A DNA stretch of 64,000 nucleotides, taken from the NCBI GenBank assembly GCA_963969365.1, contig OZ017746.1, forward strand, positions 2,542,001-2,606,000. The letters are read 5' to 3'. The notes below the pieces were generated by a model that saw only the letters and a program-made list of their open reading frames with translations, had not been told where the DNA came from and did not search any database. Origin of the DNA: Asterochloris sp. CNOR1. Taxonomy: Eukaryota; Chlorophyta; Trebouxiophyceae; Trebouxiales; Trebouxiaceae. Position numbers and translations under genes: made by a program. Shown piece after piece: positions 48,486 to 60,600 of the stretch (its first letter is position 1; each line of letters opens with the position of its first letter).

Positions 48486-50924
48486 TCAGCGCGTCGAAGA
48501 GGAATCAGCTTGGCACGTGGCCGCCTGCTGCCCTTCCAACGCTTGTCGTGTGATCTCACTGAGGCTGGGGAATATGCGTTTCTTGCGCATGCTGCGCACT
48601 TCCGGCATGCTGCGAGAGTCCCTCTCGTCGGTCAGAGGCCACCTGGGTCGAACATCAACATGGTCGCCTGTGGCCTCAAGCACCTCCTGGGTGGGCGCTG
48701 GTTCCCAGAGCCCAAGCTGCAGCCTGCAGCACTACAGTCACTGCAGTGAGAACCAACAAGTGCCTGCAAGGAGGGCAGCGCTGTACATTGATGCTCAGCA
48801 GCTGCACAGCAAAGGCTACCCTTTCACCTCTCAACGCCTGCCCAAGCCACCATGACTCCATTGTCTGTGCAGAGACGTGGAGGGGGGCAGACCAGCTGCA
48901 GCCCCAGGGCAGCTGCCTCATTCTGCAGCACCTGCCGCACAGTTTTGTTGGCTGCCACGCCGCCTGCCACCACAAAGGTCTTCGCTTCTGGGTGTGACTC
49001 CAGTGCCCACCTGAAGCGCCAGATCAAGGTTGACCCACCACAAGAGCAGAGCTTGACATCACTTGTTGGATGGCTGTAACTCGCCTGCAGCCCCTGCGGC
49101 AGCGCTCTGCCAGGTGCATAACTGCCACTCGCTGGAAGGAGGCCGCAATGTCGGCGCATACCTGAAGGGCAGAGGGCATGCACTTGTTTGCTGGGAAACG
49201 CCACATAGGGCCCAGATTGTATGCTGCACAGTGACCCACTTGTCTATTTGTTGGGGTGGGCCCCTCTGGCATCTCAGCCTCGCAGGCAAGCCTGACGGCA
49301 GTCTTGAGGCCGGCATACGAGAAGTTGCAGTTGTTTCGTCGCTGGAGTGGGACTGAGAATTTGAAGCGCTGGGCGTCACCCTCCAGGGCCAGTGCCTCCA
49401 CAGCTGCACCACCACTGGGGCGCATCTCCAGCCCCAGCATGCGCGCCACCTTGTCAAAGGCCTCCCCTGTGCAGCACTGACATCTGGCTTGATCTCAGGC
49501 AGCAGCAGCAGCAGCAGCAGCAAGGCATGGGTGTGTATGCCTCCCTGTGCACCTGACAACTGCCACACAAGTAGCGCAGCACAGGCTACCACCCCAGCAT
49601 CTCCATTTCAAGATTGTCTGCTGCAAGGCCTATGTACGCTTGAGCGGCGGCTGGTGGCAGGAGGGATGGCACTGCCATAGGATGGACAAGTCTCAGGCAG
49701 ACAATGCAAGCCTGACTGCTCTTGGCCTGCTGGCTGCAAAGGGAACATCTGGCAAACAGCAATCTGACTCCTAGACACACACAGCATCATCCAGCATGGC
49801 GCTCATGGCGGGAACCAGCTATGGGCAGCGGTGCTTGCAGAAATGCTGGCCGAGGTGCTGACACTACACTGAATTCTGTCACAAGCGTGGACACTGCCAG
49901 TGCCTCCATGCTGCAGTCTGGTCAACAACTTGCCCACGGCGTCGTCCAGCGTGGAGCCCATGAGCGTGTACTGCCCCACCCCGTGAGCCAGCAGCAGCAT
50001 GTTGTGCCCCCCGGACACCAGCAGGCACAGGAAGGGGAAGTGCACGCGCCCCTGCAGCCTGGCCACCAGCGCGTGGGCCTCCATATGGTGCACTGGCACC
50101 AGGCGAAGCTGGTGCTGGGCTGCCAGTCCACGGGCCTTTATCACGCCCACCTGCAGTGGGGACAAGCACGTCGGAACAGGTGCCGGTCCAGGATCAGCAG
50201 GAGGGAGTCTGCCATGTTTGTGGCATGCAGCTGCCACCAGATTCCATGTATCTGCGAAGACTGCATGGCCGATGCCTGCCTGTCGCCACCACCTTGTGTA
50301 CTGCCAGCAGTTGAAGGTGCCAGCATCCCAGCCAGCAAAGCACAGAGTCACGCAGAGCACTGCAAGGTTTGCCGCATCGGAGGGGCACAGCTCAAGGCAG
50401 GAATACAGATGGCAGGCACCCACCCGCAGGCACATGCTCAGCCCCGGGCCAATGGAAACTGCCACTGCGTCCAGGTCAGCAGGCTGGACGCCTGCCTTGC
50501 GCAGGGCCTCAGCCACTGTCCCGTCCATGGCTGCTGCGTGTGCCTCCATGGCCAGCGTGGGGACCACGCCACCCCAAGGCGCATGAATGTCATCCTGCAG
50601 GCATGAGTGCCACATTGAGCCAGGACGTAAGGGTAGTCAGCACCTGGCTGCAGTTTGCAGAACCAGCTGAGCCTGTTGCAGAGCATGATGAGCAGCAGGC
50701 CTCCTACCTGAGTGGCCAGCGCCTCGCCCAGCACCTGCCCACTGCTGTTGACGACAGCTACGCCGGTGTCATCGCAGCTGCTCTCAATGCCCAGGACAAG
50801 CTGGTCTCTGGCTGCTGCAGGGAGTCAGCACTGCTGGAAAACTCCTACAGAACGCCACTACTGCAGGTTGCAGGATACCTGCTCACCTGCACAGCAGCAC
50901 CTTGAGGCCCTTCTGCTCTGACAT
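48486..50924 (-). CDS. tRNA N6-adenosine threonylcarbamoyltransferase, bacterial TsaD/Qri7 type (organellar)
   Basis: Transfers the threonylcarbamoyl group to A37 of ANN-decoding tRNAs (t6A). Read leftward: a short first exon from ATG at 50924 ([12 protein letters not shown]), then [17 protein letters not shown] and VLGEALATQ (about 50700-50815), [20 protein letters not shown] and [18 protein letters not shown] (about 50420-50600), the metal-binding HxxxH in [12 protein letters not shown] plus [13 protein letters not shown] and [11 protein letters not shown] (about 49915-50155), [20 protein letters not shown] (about 49265-49450), [11 protein letters not shown] (49090-49160), [16 protein letters not shown] and [12 protein letters not shown] (48857-49030), and the tail [14 protein letters not shown] ending at 48486. 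The WPL-containing tail separates Qri7/TsaD from archaeal-type Kae1/OSGEP. Such proteins act in mitochondria or plastids, yet the N-terminus seen has no obvious transit peptide, so an upstream exon may be missing or the 50924 start may be wrong. Confidence 0.88.
49499..49522. repeat. CAG/CTG trinucleotide microsatellite
   Basis: Seven to eight uninterrupted CAG units within an intron of the TsaD gene. Not in a coding exon in my model. Confidence 0.85.
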
Positions 50925-51205
50925 GGCAGAGCTGCATGCAGCCAGAGTGCCCTGGGTATGTGCCTTCGAAACATCGTCTGTGTGCAGCTGCATCGGCAGC
51001 TCATGACTCGCATGTGGGGATCTGTGACCTAACTTTTAGATTGTTGACTTCATCTGAATGAGACTGACAGCTCTGTGACAGACAAGCTCCTCCACTGTCA
51101 GTTTACATGGCGAGGGTGTCTGACACCAGATCAGGTTGGAGAAGCTAGGCGCAGCAGATGGTGTCAGGGAGCCATTTGACAGTCTGATTGATAGGAAGTG
51201 GGAGG
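50925..51205. promoter_or_regulatory. Short bidirectional upstream region, TsaD / COG5
   Basis: About 280 bp between divergent ATG codons. It includes a lower-GC stretch (about 51020-51070, with ACTTTTAGATTGTTGACTTC). No defined element recognised. Confidence 0.42.
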
Positions 51206-54200
51206 ATGGGGAAAGGTGGGGACAGCTCAACAGCCAATGCAGAGCCCCTGCCAGCCCCTGGCTCTCCCGGCAGGGCCAGCCTCACCGGCGAGGCGGCCTT
51301 TGCCCCTTTCCTGGATGCCAGCTTCAACGCCACAGAGTTTGCCAGCGCGGCGCTAGCTCGGACGCACTTGTCAGCCGCGGCACAGACGCATCAGATGCAG
51401 GTGTGGCGCTGGGTCTGCATCTTGCGCAGCCGGTATACGCATCTCTTGCTTCACACATGCATGTCTTGCAGCTGCACAGACTCCAGCTCGAGTATCAGGG
51501 CCAGCAGCATCCACACATCAAGACACCTCTGGCCCCTGTCCACGCAGGAAAGCATCCGCCGCCTGAACAGCATCCTGCGCGGTGAGGTGTCCTCCAAGCA
51601 GCATGAGCTGCTGGCCCAGGTGGGGCACCTGCGAGAGGCAGAGCCTGCGCTGCGCCGCATCACTTCTGCGGCCGACGGGCTGCAGGCTGAGCTGCGCAGG
51701 GCCTGCAGTGAGGTCCAAGAACCCTACCTGCGCCTCCGGCGGGACGCGGTCAAGCTACATAACCTGCAGGGCACTGTGGAGCTGCTGCGCCATGCGATGC
51801 AGAGGTGGGCCAGGCAGATGGGCCCCGCTGGACTGCTGCTTCACCTTGGCAGGCAGTCGTTGCTGACTGCCAGGTTGCGGCCTGCAGCTGTGGTGGCCAG
51901 GTTCCCCTGGTCTGGCATCTCAATGAAGTGCTTGCACCTCACATCACCTGTTGGCCGCTTGGTGCTGAGCCATTGACTTGCTGCCAAGCTGAGATCTTCG
52001 CATGAAGGTGCGCCAGCAGCACTTGGGGTCATGCAATCCGCATGGGCACAGTCTGGACTGGGCGGTTTTCTCTTGTTGTGGGTGCTACAGGCTCCATGTC
52101 GCCTGTGCATGCTGCAGGCTGAAGCTGACCCAGAAGCTGAAGCAGCAGATGGGCAAGGCAGAGGGCAGCACCAGCCTGGACCTGGCCAAGGCGGCCAAGC
52201 TACTGACAGACGTGGCCGTCGTTGGAAGCGAGGCTGATCTGAGCGGAATTGATGTGCTGGAGGCAGACGAGGGCTTCCTCAGAGATGCCGGGCAGCAAGT
52301 GCGCACGCAGGCCCAGGTGTGAGCCACAGCAGGCTGCCATGGGCTGCAGGCAGTTGCCTCTGCACAGCCTGCCATCTGGGTGGCCAGTATCCATAGCAGT
52401 AGGCAGGGCTGCTTGGAGCTGCAGGGAGGTGTCAATGTGACTGCAGTCCACTGCAGGGCTGCGGTGTGATGCGGCTTCCATGGACAGCCAGCTCGCTTCA
52501 GGGCGCCTCGTGGCATGATGGCAGCATGACAGAATTGCTGCTTGATGCACAACATGGTGGGTGCCTGCAGGCGGCCCTGCTTCAGGGCCTTGGGACCCTG
52601 AGCCAGGCAGACGTGGGGAGCGCACTGCAGGTCTACTTCAACCTGGACGAGCTGAATGAGGTGGGGGAGGGAGCTTGCCAGTGTGCTACTTGGCAAGTCG
52701 CTTTTATTACTGAGGGCAGCCTGCAGGAGCCAATGTAGCTGGCCCAGCATCGTCGGCAGTGACCAGCTTGTGCAGGGGACTGGGGGACGTCTGCAGGCTG
52801 AAGTGTGTGTTGGCCTGCAGGCTGTGGTGGGCACCGTCGAGCGGGCATCTTCCCAGTTTGCTAGGGCTGTCAAGGACGCCCTGGACTCCAAAAAGTTGTC
52901 GGCAGGGGCAGCCAGCGCAGGCGGCGGGCTGCTGGGGGGCCCTGGGGCAGCCACCAGGGCAGATGCACCTGCGCCCGGAACCAGCGCCAAGTGGCAGGTG
53001 AGCGTGCACACCTGTCTCAAAGCGCAGCAAGCTACCTTCCAGAGCTCAGCGCTGTCAGTGAGGCAGACAGCATCCAAGCCAAGGTGATCTGGTGGGGTGG
53101 CTGCAGGGCTGACATCTCTGCTTGGAGCCTGGACTGTCACTGGGCATGCTGGAGCACATCAGGCTGCTCCTGCTGTGCTGTCACACTGCTGGCCCATTGC
53201 CTGCAGGAGGTGCTGTGGCAGCGGCTGGGCAAGATCTTTGAGCAGCTTCACCTGTCAGCTGTGACCGTGTGGCACCTGCAGCGGGTGCTGGTCAAGAAGC
53301 GGGACCCCCTGACCCATGTGTGCTTCATGGATGCCTACTTGGCCACTGAGGAAACCCCCTTGCCCAGCGACGCGGCCTGGTGCGTTCGTGTTGGGCTTGC
53401 TGTCAGGGATGCGCGCTCAGAGGTGTCTGTTGCGCATTCCCTGGGCATTCCATCAGCCCATGTGGCCGCCAGGGGCGCCAGCTGCGGGTCCAGTGCCTTC
53501 CTGCAGGCCTCTCTGAAGGCTCTGGGATGGTTTGCATGCCTGCCCATGTGCTCAGGAGCTGCTGTGCATCGTGCGTGCTCCCTATTGCACTCTCTGCTGT
53601 CAGACCTGTCAGGCGTGGCTCTGTCGCCTCAAGCCATTGAAGACTGTAAGAGTCCCTTTTGGCTCAGTCTACCCATGGGGGCCGCCATTGTGGTTGACGT
53701 GGACTTGCAAACTGCAGGTGGCCAAGGCCTGGTTTGGACAAAGGCATTTCCACGACGCTTAGGCAGTGGCTGACCCGCCTGCTGCCTTAAGCTGACATTG
53801 CCTGCTGCCTTGATGCATGCAATGTGACAGTCAAGTTGGCAGAGAGCTGTTCTTGCAGATGCACAAGGGCAATGCCTGATGCACAGAACAGGAGGTCGCT
53901 GACGGGGCCCTTGCCCCATGAAGAAGGTCAAGGTGTCCACCAACCTGACCTGCTTGCAGCCGTGGGGTGTTGGCCTTTGGATCCTTGCAACACGTAGTGG
54001 TTTCCAGTGCCACCCTGTCCCCTTGCAGGGACGTGATGGTCAAGGTGCTGGAGAGCGCCATGGCAGCCGCAGCTGCCCCCGCGCGGGGGGGCTTTGTCAG
54101 GGAGTCACTGACTGCCCAGTACCCTCGGCTGGCCCTGTTGCTGGAGAGCACCTTCCAGCGTCTGGTGCAGGACACTGACGTGAGGGCTGGCACTCTTGCT

Positions 54201-57055
54201 CGAGCTGCACCAGCCGGCATCTACGTCGCCCGCACCAGGCCAGCATCCTGCCAGACTGCTTGAGTAGCATCTGCTGAATGACCCTCATCAGCCCGCCCTT
54301 GACCACCGACAGCAATCCACATCCTCTGCCAAGATGAGAGCAGATTGCTGGGCCCAAACCCTCATGGTGGGCCCCTCTGCAGGTGAAGGGCGTGCCCCCT
54401 GCAGTTGTGTCCGAGCAGCTGAATGAGCTCCTGGCAACGGCCGCTCCCTTCCAGCATGCCCACCAGGGGGCAGCCCTGGCCCGCATCTCCGACGCGGTGC
54501 AGGCAGCCTTCCAGGGGGGCACCCGCCCGCTGCCCACAGCTGCAGAGCTGCAGAAGTGCATCGCGTGAGTATCTGCCTGGCGCAGCCCTGGGTTGTGTGC
54601 GTGGGCGCTGCTGCCAACGGACAAAGCAACGCTGTACTGGGTGGTGTGCAGGGGTTTTGGCTATGGCATCTGGACGCATTCAGCTGCAAGTGATCACTGC
54701 ATCTCCAGGCCCACTGAAGCACACCGACCATCCTGTGTTGCGCATGACTGCCCTGCAGCTTGACAGCTGCTCAGTCACGCGGACATGGTGCCTGCAGGCG
54801 CCTGCATGATGAGCTGAAGGCTGCAGGGGACAGCCCCCGCCTGGCCGCCCTGACTGCCAGGAGCGTGGGCAAGGCGCTGCAGCTGATGGCTGAGAAGGCC
54901 GAGTACATGGCTGCCACAGGTGGGGGAATGCATGCACTATCTGGCTGCTTCTGAAAACAGTCAATGTCAGCCGCTGAGAAGGCAGACCGCATGGCTGCCA
55001 CAGCTGGGGTGTGTGCAGCAGGTCCTTGAGGCAGCGCCTGATTCTCAGGCTGCCGAAACAGCAAAGGGGTCCATACGAGTTGCTGCTGCTTGCTCATGTG
55101 CCCCTCACGGACCAAAGGAATCGGTTGCCTGAGGCTGCCTCCTGCGTGGGTGCTGATGTGTGTGGCAGCAGCTGAGGGGTGCTGCTCTGCATTGTTGTGC
55201 GTGGTCCAGGTGCAAAGCTCCTGTCGTCTGGCTGCAGGGCCTGAGGTGCGCAGCATAACAGGGCCCTGCACCAGCGCCCAGCTGCGCAACATTGCCCTGA
55301 GCTCTGCCCTCCAGGAGGTGCATCGCTCCCTGGCCACGCTGCTGCCTCGGATGCCGCCCGCAGCCGCCGCAGTGCTTACGTGAGTCGCCCTGCTGCACTG
55401 TGCCTGGACTCTTGCCTATGCAAGAGTGTGCACGGTGGGCAGTGCAGATTGTAGCTTCTCCCCAGCAATGCCGAGCTGTGAACAGCGGCCCTTGGGCATG
55501 TGGGGCTGCTCCATGTCTGTGCAGCTCAGCTGTGCTGCATGCTGTTGAAGAGCTTGCAGCTGCGTCAAACAGACGATGTCGACCCTGACCATGCCGCCCC
55601 CACCGAGCGCTGCTGGCTTCTGTTTGCTCAGTGTCTGTTGATGCGGTGCAGGAGGAGTGGCGTAAATGTCATCCGCCTGCTGTCGTGGCCCACACTCTCA
55701 GGGAGCCTGCAGCTCAGGTGTGACAGGAATCTGAGCCTCCAGTGCAACACCCCTGCAGGGCGCCACTGGATGCCATCCGCACTGTGGCCATTGAGGCGGT
55801 GCTGCCCCTGTTCAAGGCCATGGTGGAGGCGGCTGAGCAGCACCTGCTGCGAATGCATGGGGAGGGCCTGGGGCAGGAGGGGCCGGGGGAGCTGCACACC
55901 TCTGGCTACATGCGAGACCTCACCCACCACCTGAGCCACTGCAGGTAGGCAGGCTGGTGGTGCTGGATCAGGCCTGTGCATGCAGAGCATGGAGGGCTGG
56001 CACACAGCAAGGCCTCCACGGCTGCGCAAGCGCAGTCATATGGCATATCAGGCAGAGTCTTGTCGGGTGGCCTGGGGTTTGCCATCTTTCGTTGGCCACC
56101 ACGTGCTGATGCACTTCAGATGTGGACCGCTTCTGCTATGACTGCTGAACTTGCAGAGAGCAGCAGCTTGAATGACAGCCGCTGTACTAACAGCCCGTGC
56201 TGCTGTTGCAGGCTGGAGTACCTGTCAAAGTTCATGCCAGCCCCCTCGCCGCACGTCCACTCCTTTGCAGCTGCCCTCGTGCAGCGCATGGCCTCCCGCG
56301 TCCTCATCTTCTTTGTGCGGCACGCCTCCCTGCTGAGGCCGCTGTCAGATACCGGCAGACTCCAGCTCGCCAAGGTGGGCTGCCTGCACAGCTATCTCTG
56401 CCTGTTTTACTGCAGATAGCAAGCACACAGACTTGACACATCTCCTGTGAAGTCAAGCTTGTTCGTTGTGCACCCCCCTTCTGCCCTGATAGACACAGCT
56501 GACATGTTCAGGATATGGCCGATCTGGAGGCGGCAGTTGGCCAGAGTCTGGTTCCCCTTGAGCACATCGGCACCCCATTCAGGATGCTGCGGGCCTTCCG
56601 GCCTCTGCTGTTTCTGGACACAGCAGCAATTCTAGACAGCCCGCTTGTTCAGGTCAGGCGTGTATGCTCACTTTACGAGCCTGTAGTTTGCTGTACTTTG
56701 ATCAAGCTGCTGTTCCTCCTGGAGCATGAGGGCCCACAGGCTGCTACGCTCCACCACTTGACTGCAAGTTGCTGCTGTCTCCGGCACATGCGTCTCTCCA
56801 CTGCTGCAGGCCTTGCCACCAAGCATTGTTCTGCACCATCTGTACAGCCGGGCTCCCCAGTCTTTGCAGTCACCACACACCAGGAGCGGATTCACTGCAG
56901 CTCAGTACTCCCTGTGGCTGGATCAGCACACTAGTGAAGATGTGCTGAGGTTCATCCGCAGCGCCCTGACTGCCTGCCAAACGAAGGCAGAGCATGAACC
57001 TGGGTTCGATGAAGTCTTTCCTGTGATGATGAAGCTGTGCAAGGCAGCCTCTTGA
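51206..57055 (+). CDS. COG5: Conserved oligomeric Golgi complex subunit 5
   Basis: Lobe B subunit of the COG tether for retrograde vesicles at the Golgi. ATG at 51206; the first exon encodes FLDASFNATEFASAAL, matching the COG5 start. Exon 51549-about 51807 encodes SIRRLNSILRGEVSSKQHEL, LVGHL-type heptads and EPYLRLRRDAVKLHNLQ, the conserved N-terminal coiled coil. Later exons: 52118-52316, 52572-52660, 52823-52996 (VVGTVERASSQFARAVKDAL), 53208-53382 (WQRLGKIFEQLHLSAVTVW), 54031-54179, 54384-54565, 54800-54919, 55238-55379, 55759-55945, 56215-56372 (YLSKFMPAPSPHVHSFAAAL), 56513-56652 (DLEAAVGQSLVPLEHIG) and 56810-57055 (LYSRAPQSLQSPHTRSGFTA, a diagnostic C-terminal block). The frame stops at TGA 57053-57055. 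The series matches COG5 from end to end, so it looks complete. Confidence 0.93.
53383..54030 (+). other. Long COG5 intron
   Basis: About 650 bp between the exon that ends near 53382 and the exon that begins DVMVKVLESAM at about 54031. Open frames cross it (for example about 53500-53770), but none fits COG5. A short exon could be hidden here because the COG5 middle region is poorly conserved. Confidence 0.45.
54889..55016 (+). repeat. 84 bp tandem copy of a COG5 exon end
   Basis: The exon tail GCTGAGAAGGCCGAGTACAT and GGCTGCCACAG followed by GTGGGG (from 54889) recurs 84 bp downstream at 54973 as GCTGAGAAGGCAGACCGCAT and GGCTGCCACAG followed by CTGGGG. In the copy the donor GT has become CT, so it cannot act as a donor. 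Confidence 0.82.
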
Positions 57056-57682
57056 GGAAGCTTTCACGATAGCCCCAAAGCAGGGATATTTGAGAAAGCA
57101 AATTCTGCACATGCCAGTCTCCTTCACTTCTTACAGTGCACTTGAAAACGATGACTGACTTCACTGCCTGCTGTTCTGATTGCAGCAGTGGGATGGATAT
57201 GGTTTCTAGCCTCCAGAGGCAGCTCAAATATTCAATACACTATGCCGTACATCAGGTTGGTACATGCGGATTTGATCTGCAGACAGGTGACAAGGTTGAA
57301 CAACTGCCAGCTTAAGAGACAGGCTTGTGCTGAGCACCCAACTGCCGGCCACCAGACCCACCTGACCAGTAAAATCGGAAAAGTGCTGCAGCCAAACAGT
57401 CTCTGCAGATGATCCAAGAGGACAGCTGTCAGGTGGCGCATGGTTCACATTGAAAAGTCCCGTTGTCACAGGACTGGGGGCGGAGTGTGCCTGGAAACGA
57501 AGCTCACCTTGAAAGGCTGGCGGCCATGGCGTGCACCATCTGGGCCGTTGATTGGCAACTCTGCCTGCGCCTGCAGAGCAGCATTCACGCCTCAGCAGGC
57601 TTGCACGTCCTTTCCAAACCCCAAATCGCAAAAGCAGAGCGCTGCAGCAATGGATCTGATTTGCAGGCGGCAGAGGAGATTC
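57056..57682. other. Convergent spacer downstream of COG5
   Basis: About 630 bp between the COG5 stop and the proposed stop of the minus-strand membrane protein gene. It probably holds two 3' UTRs. The minus-strand end of the neighbour is uncertain, so part of this may be its coding sequence. Confidence 0.35.
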
Positions 57683-60600
57683 TCATCCATGCAGCCACAG
57701 CCCTCGGCAGTCTGCCAGACAAGAGAATGTGCCTGACCTGAGGCGCCTTCTGCCCCGGTTGCTGCCTGCGCCCATCTTAAGCACCAGCTTCTTGCTGTGC
57801 TTCTTGGCTGCAGCATATGCGCGGCGCATGCGCCCGCCCTCCTTGGCCTTGCCGCCGTCTGCACCTGCTGGGGTTGGGACTGCAGCGCCATCTGCACCTG
57901 CCATGGCTGGGGCTGCACAGGTGCTTTCCCCGCCCTCAGCGGCCGGGGATGTGCAGCCACACAGGGCTGCTGGGAATGGTGTTGCGGCTGCCACTGGGGC
58001 CAGTGCTGCTGCCTCATAGCCAGCAGCTGCAGGGGGTGCTGCAGGCGCTGTTGCTGCACTGCAGACAGCTGCTGCTGTTGGCACTGCTGCATCGCAGACA
58101 GCTGGTGGTGGTGCTGCTGCAGGCACTGCTGCTGCTGCTGGGGCAGGTGAAGGGGCTGCTGGGTCCTGTAGGGGAGTGCAACCACTTGTGAGGCCAGCGC
58201 AGTTTTGCAATCAATGGCTGGCTGGCTCTGGCAGTAAGCAGCCTTCTCAGAAGGAGGCACACAGTCCGTGTCTGGCACAGGCAGAGTGGCCAAGGAAGCC
58301 ATGATGCTTCTCCTCAGAAAAGCCTGTGCGGCTCAGTGCAGGCCACAGACAGTAGTTCCCAAAAAGCTCTGTTGCCACTGTGGCAACGAAAGCACCCGAC
58401 AAGGTGTGCAGATGCTGACCTGTGCAGGGTCGGCGGGAATGATAGCAGAGGCGGCAATTCTTGTTGGCACGGGATCTCCGGCAACAGCAGCCCCGCTTCT
58501 GAGCTCTGCAGTCCCATGTGCATGAAGCATTTAGCTAGGCATACAGGACGGGTGCCCCAAGTGGGCAGCCAGCTGGTACATGCAAGCATGCACCAGATGC
58601 TGACCATGCACAAGGTTGTGAGGCAGCCAGCAGCCTGCCAGGGTGTAATGGCATGGACGACAGGCGCTGGAGCATGCCGCAGCCTGTCAGGCAGTCAACA
58701 TGTGGCCTGCAAGGGTGTTCAGGCAGGCGGCTGCTAGGGACCAGCCTGGGCCTGCTAGAGAGGCAGGTGAGCCAGGGCGGCAATTTCTTGCTGGTGCAGC
58801 AGGTGCTCGCAGCTGAGCATGCAAAAAGTGCAAGGTAACACCAGTCGGGTCTCACCTGCGACCTTGAGCCTGTCCTCCAGGTACATCACTCTGTCCTCCA
58901 GGATGGTCACTGTGCCCTCCAGGGTCTGGACCATGCCCACCAGCTGGGCCTCTCGGCCCTCCACAGCGCTCACTCTGTTCTGAAGCGTGGCCACCCTGAC
59001 CCCCAGCTGGCGCACAATGTTAAAGCTGTACAGGATGGAGGCGGCCCAGCACAGCATGGGGGCCCACCCCCAGGCCCAAGCAGGCCAAGCAGCCAGGCTG
59101 CCCAGATGCAGGGCTCCTGCCCAGGGGTCGCGGGCCAAGGTGGGGGTGCTCAAGGTAAGGAGCTGCCACGTGGCGTGCATGAAGCCTGTGTAGGCGGCCA
59201 GCAGCATGGCTGTCCAGGTGGTAAGGGCGCCCACTGGGCCCAGGTACACCACCAGATTGAAGGGGACAATGCCTGCAGCAGGCAAGGGCAGAATTGCTCA
59301 AGAACACGCCAGGGGTGGTGGCTGCTGAATCGAGTTTATCAGCAACATCATGGGGGATGATGTCTGCAGCACAGCAGGACAGAGGCAGGGGCCAGTAACA
59401 TTGCAGTCACAGACCGCTCCAAGAGCGACAGGATGGTGGAGCAGGCAGCCACAATGTCATTAGCCGCCAGTGTGCTCACCAAGGGTGCCATGACTGATGT
59501 CCTGAAGGGAGAGGCGGCGCCGTGCCAAGCGGATGAGGCATGCAATCTGGCGCCGGTCTGCAGGGCAGCCAGGCGCGGTGACATGAGGGATGTAAGACCT
59601 CAGCACTGGGGGTGGAGACAGGACAGGGAGACATCTGCTGAGGTAACAGGTGGCTCAATGTGGCAGCACCTGACAGCAGCACTGCTTGCAGCACTGCACA
59701 CACTGCAACTGCTGCTGCCTGCTGGCCGCACTTGGTGACTGCCCGTCACACAGGACACACATGCTCCAGGGGCAGCGGTGCGGGTGATGAGCACAGGCAG
59801 GAGGACTCACGCGGGGTGGCCGCAATGAAGGCGCCCGCAGCCCAGCTGCCAGGGGCTGCCGCCATGTTCAGCATGCAGTGGAGCAGACAGCATGGGAGCC
59901 AGGCCAGGACTGTTTGCACAGAGGGGATGGTGGGCGTCAGTGGGGCCACCAGCAAGGCACTGACGGCGGCAGGGGTGGTGGGAGGGGTGCCGCACACGTC
60001 GTGGAGAGTGACAGCTGCAGGCAAGGAAGGCGGCCAAGTGAGCAATGGCACGAACAGGGTCAGCAACTGCCAGGCTCAGTGCCATCAGGAGCACAAACGA
60101 GATGGCAAGCGGAGCCAGTAGGACCATGCCATGGGTGGGAAGAAGGCCAGACGACAAAACTGCCAGGCTGGCCAGTGCACAGCAGTGCCACCAAATCACA
60201 GCGGGGAAGCCGCCAAGCTGCGTGCCCCCACAAAAAGGCAGCTCATCGCAATGTTGCAGCCGTAAGGCTGTATCAACAGAAGCCTAAGCACCAGGAAGGC
60301 AGCCGCTGCATGCGTCAAGGGGCACTTGCTCACCTGGGCTGGTCCCGGGGGGCTGAAGAGGCAGGTTGGCCACCAAGGTTGAGGTGACCAGCAAGAAGGG
60401 AAGTACTTAGGACAGCGCTGCGAGGAGCAGTGCGTCATACAGGCAGCCAGCCCACTTCATCACAGGTTGTAGACGTTCATATTCTGGGTCCTGGAAGTCG
60501 ATGGTCATGGAATTGGCACGTGCCTTGACTGGGGGCAGGCGGGGCAGGACAATAAGGACTAGACCTGCAGCCAGGCACAGGAAGCGGTGGTCGGGGTTGC

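Noticed and set aside
49722-50606. 294-codon plus-strand open frame
   Set aside because: Opposite strand of TsaD exons with conserved motifs, including [11 protein letters not shown].
52085-53140. 351-codon open frame on the minus strand
   Set aside because: It is antisense to several well-supported COG5 exons and has no family resemblance. Long antisense frames are expected in GC-rich coding DNA.
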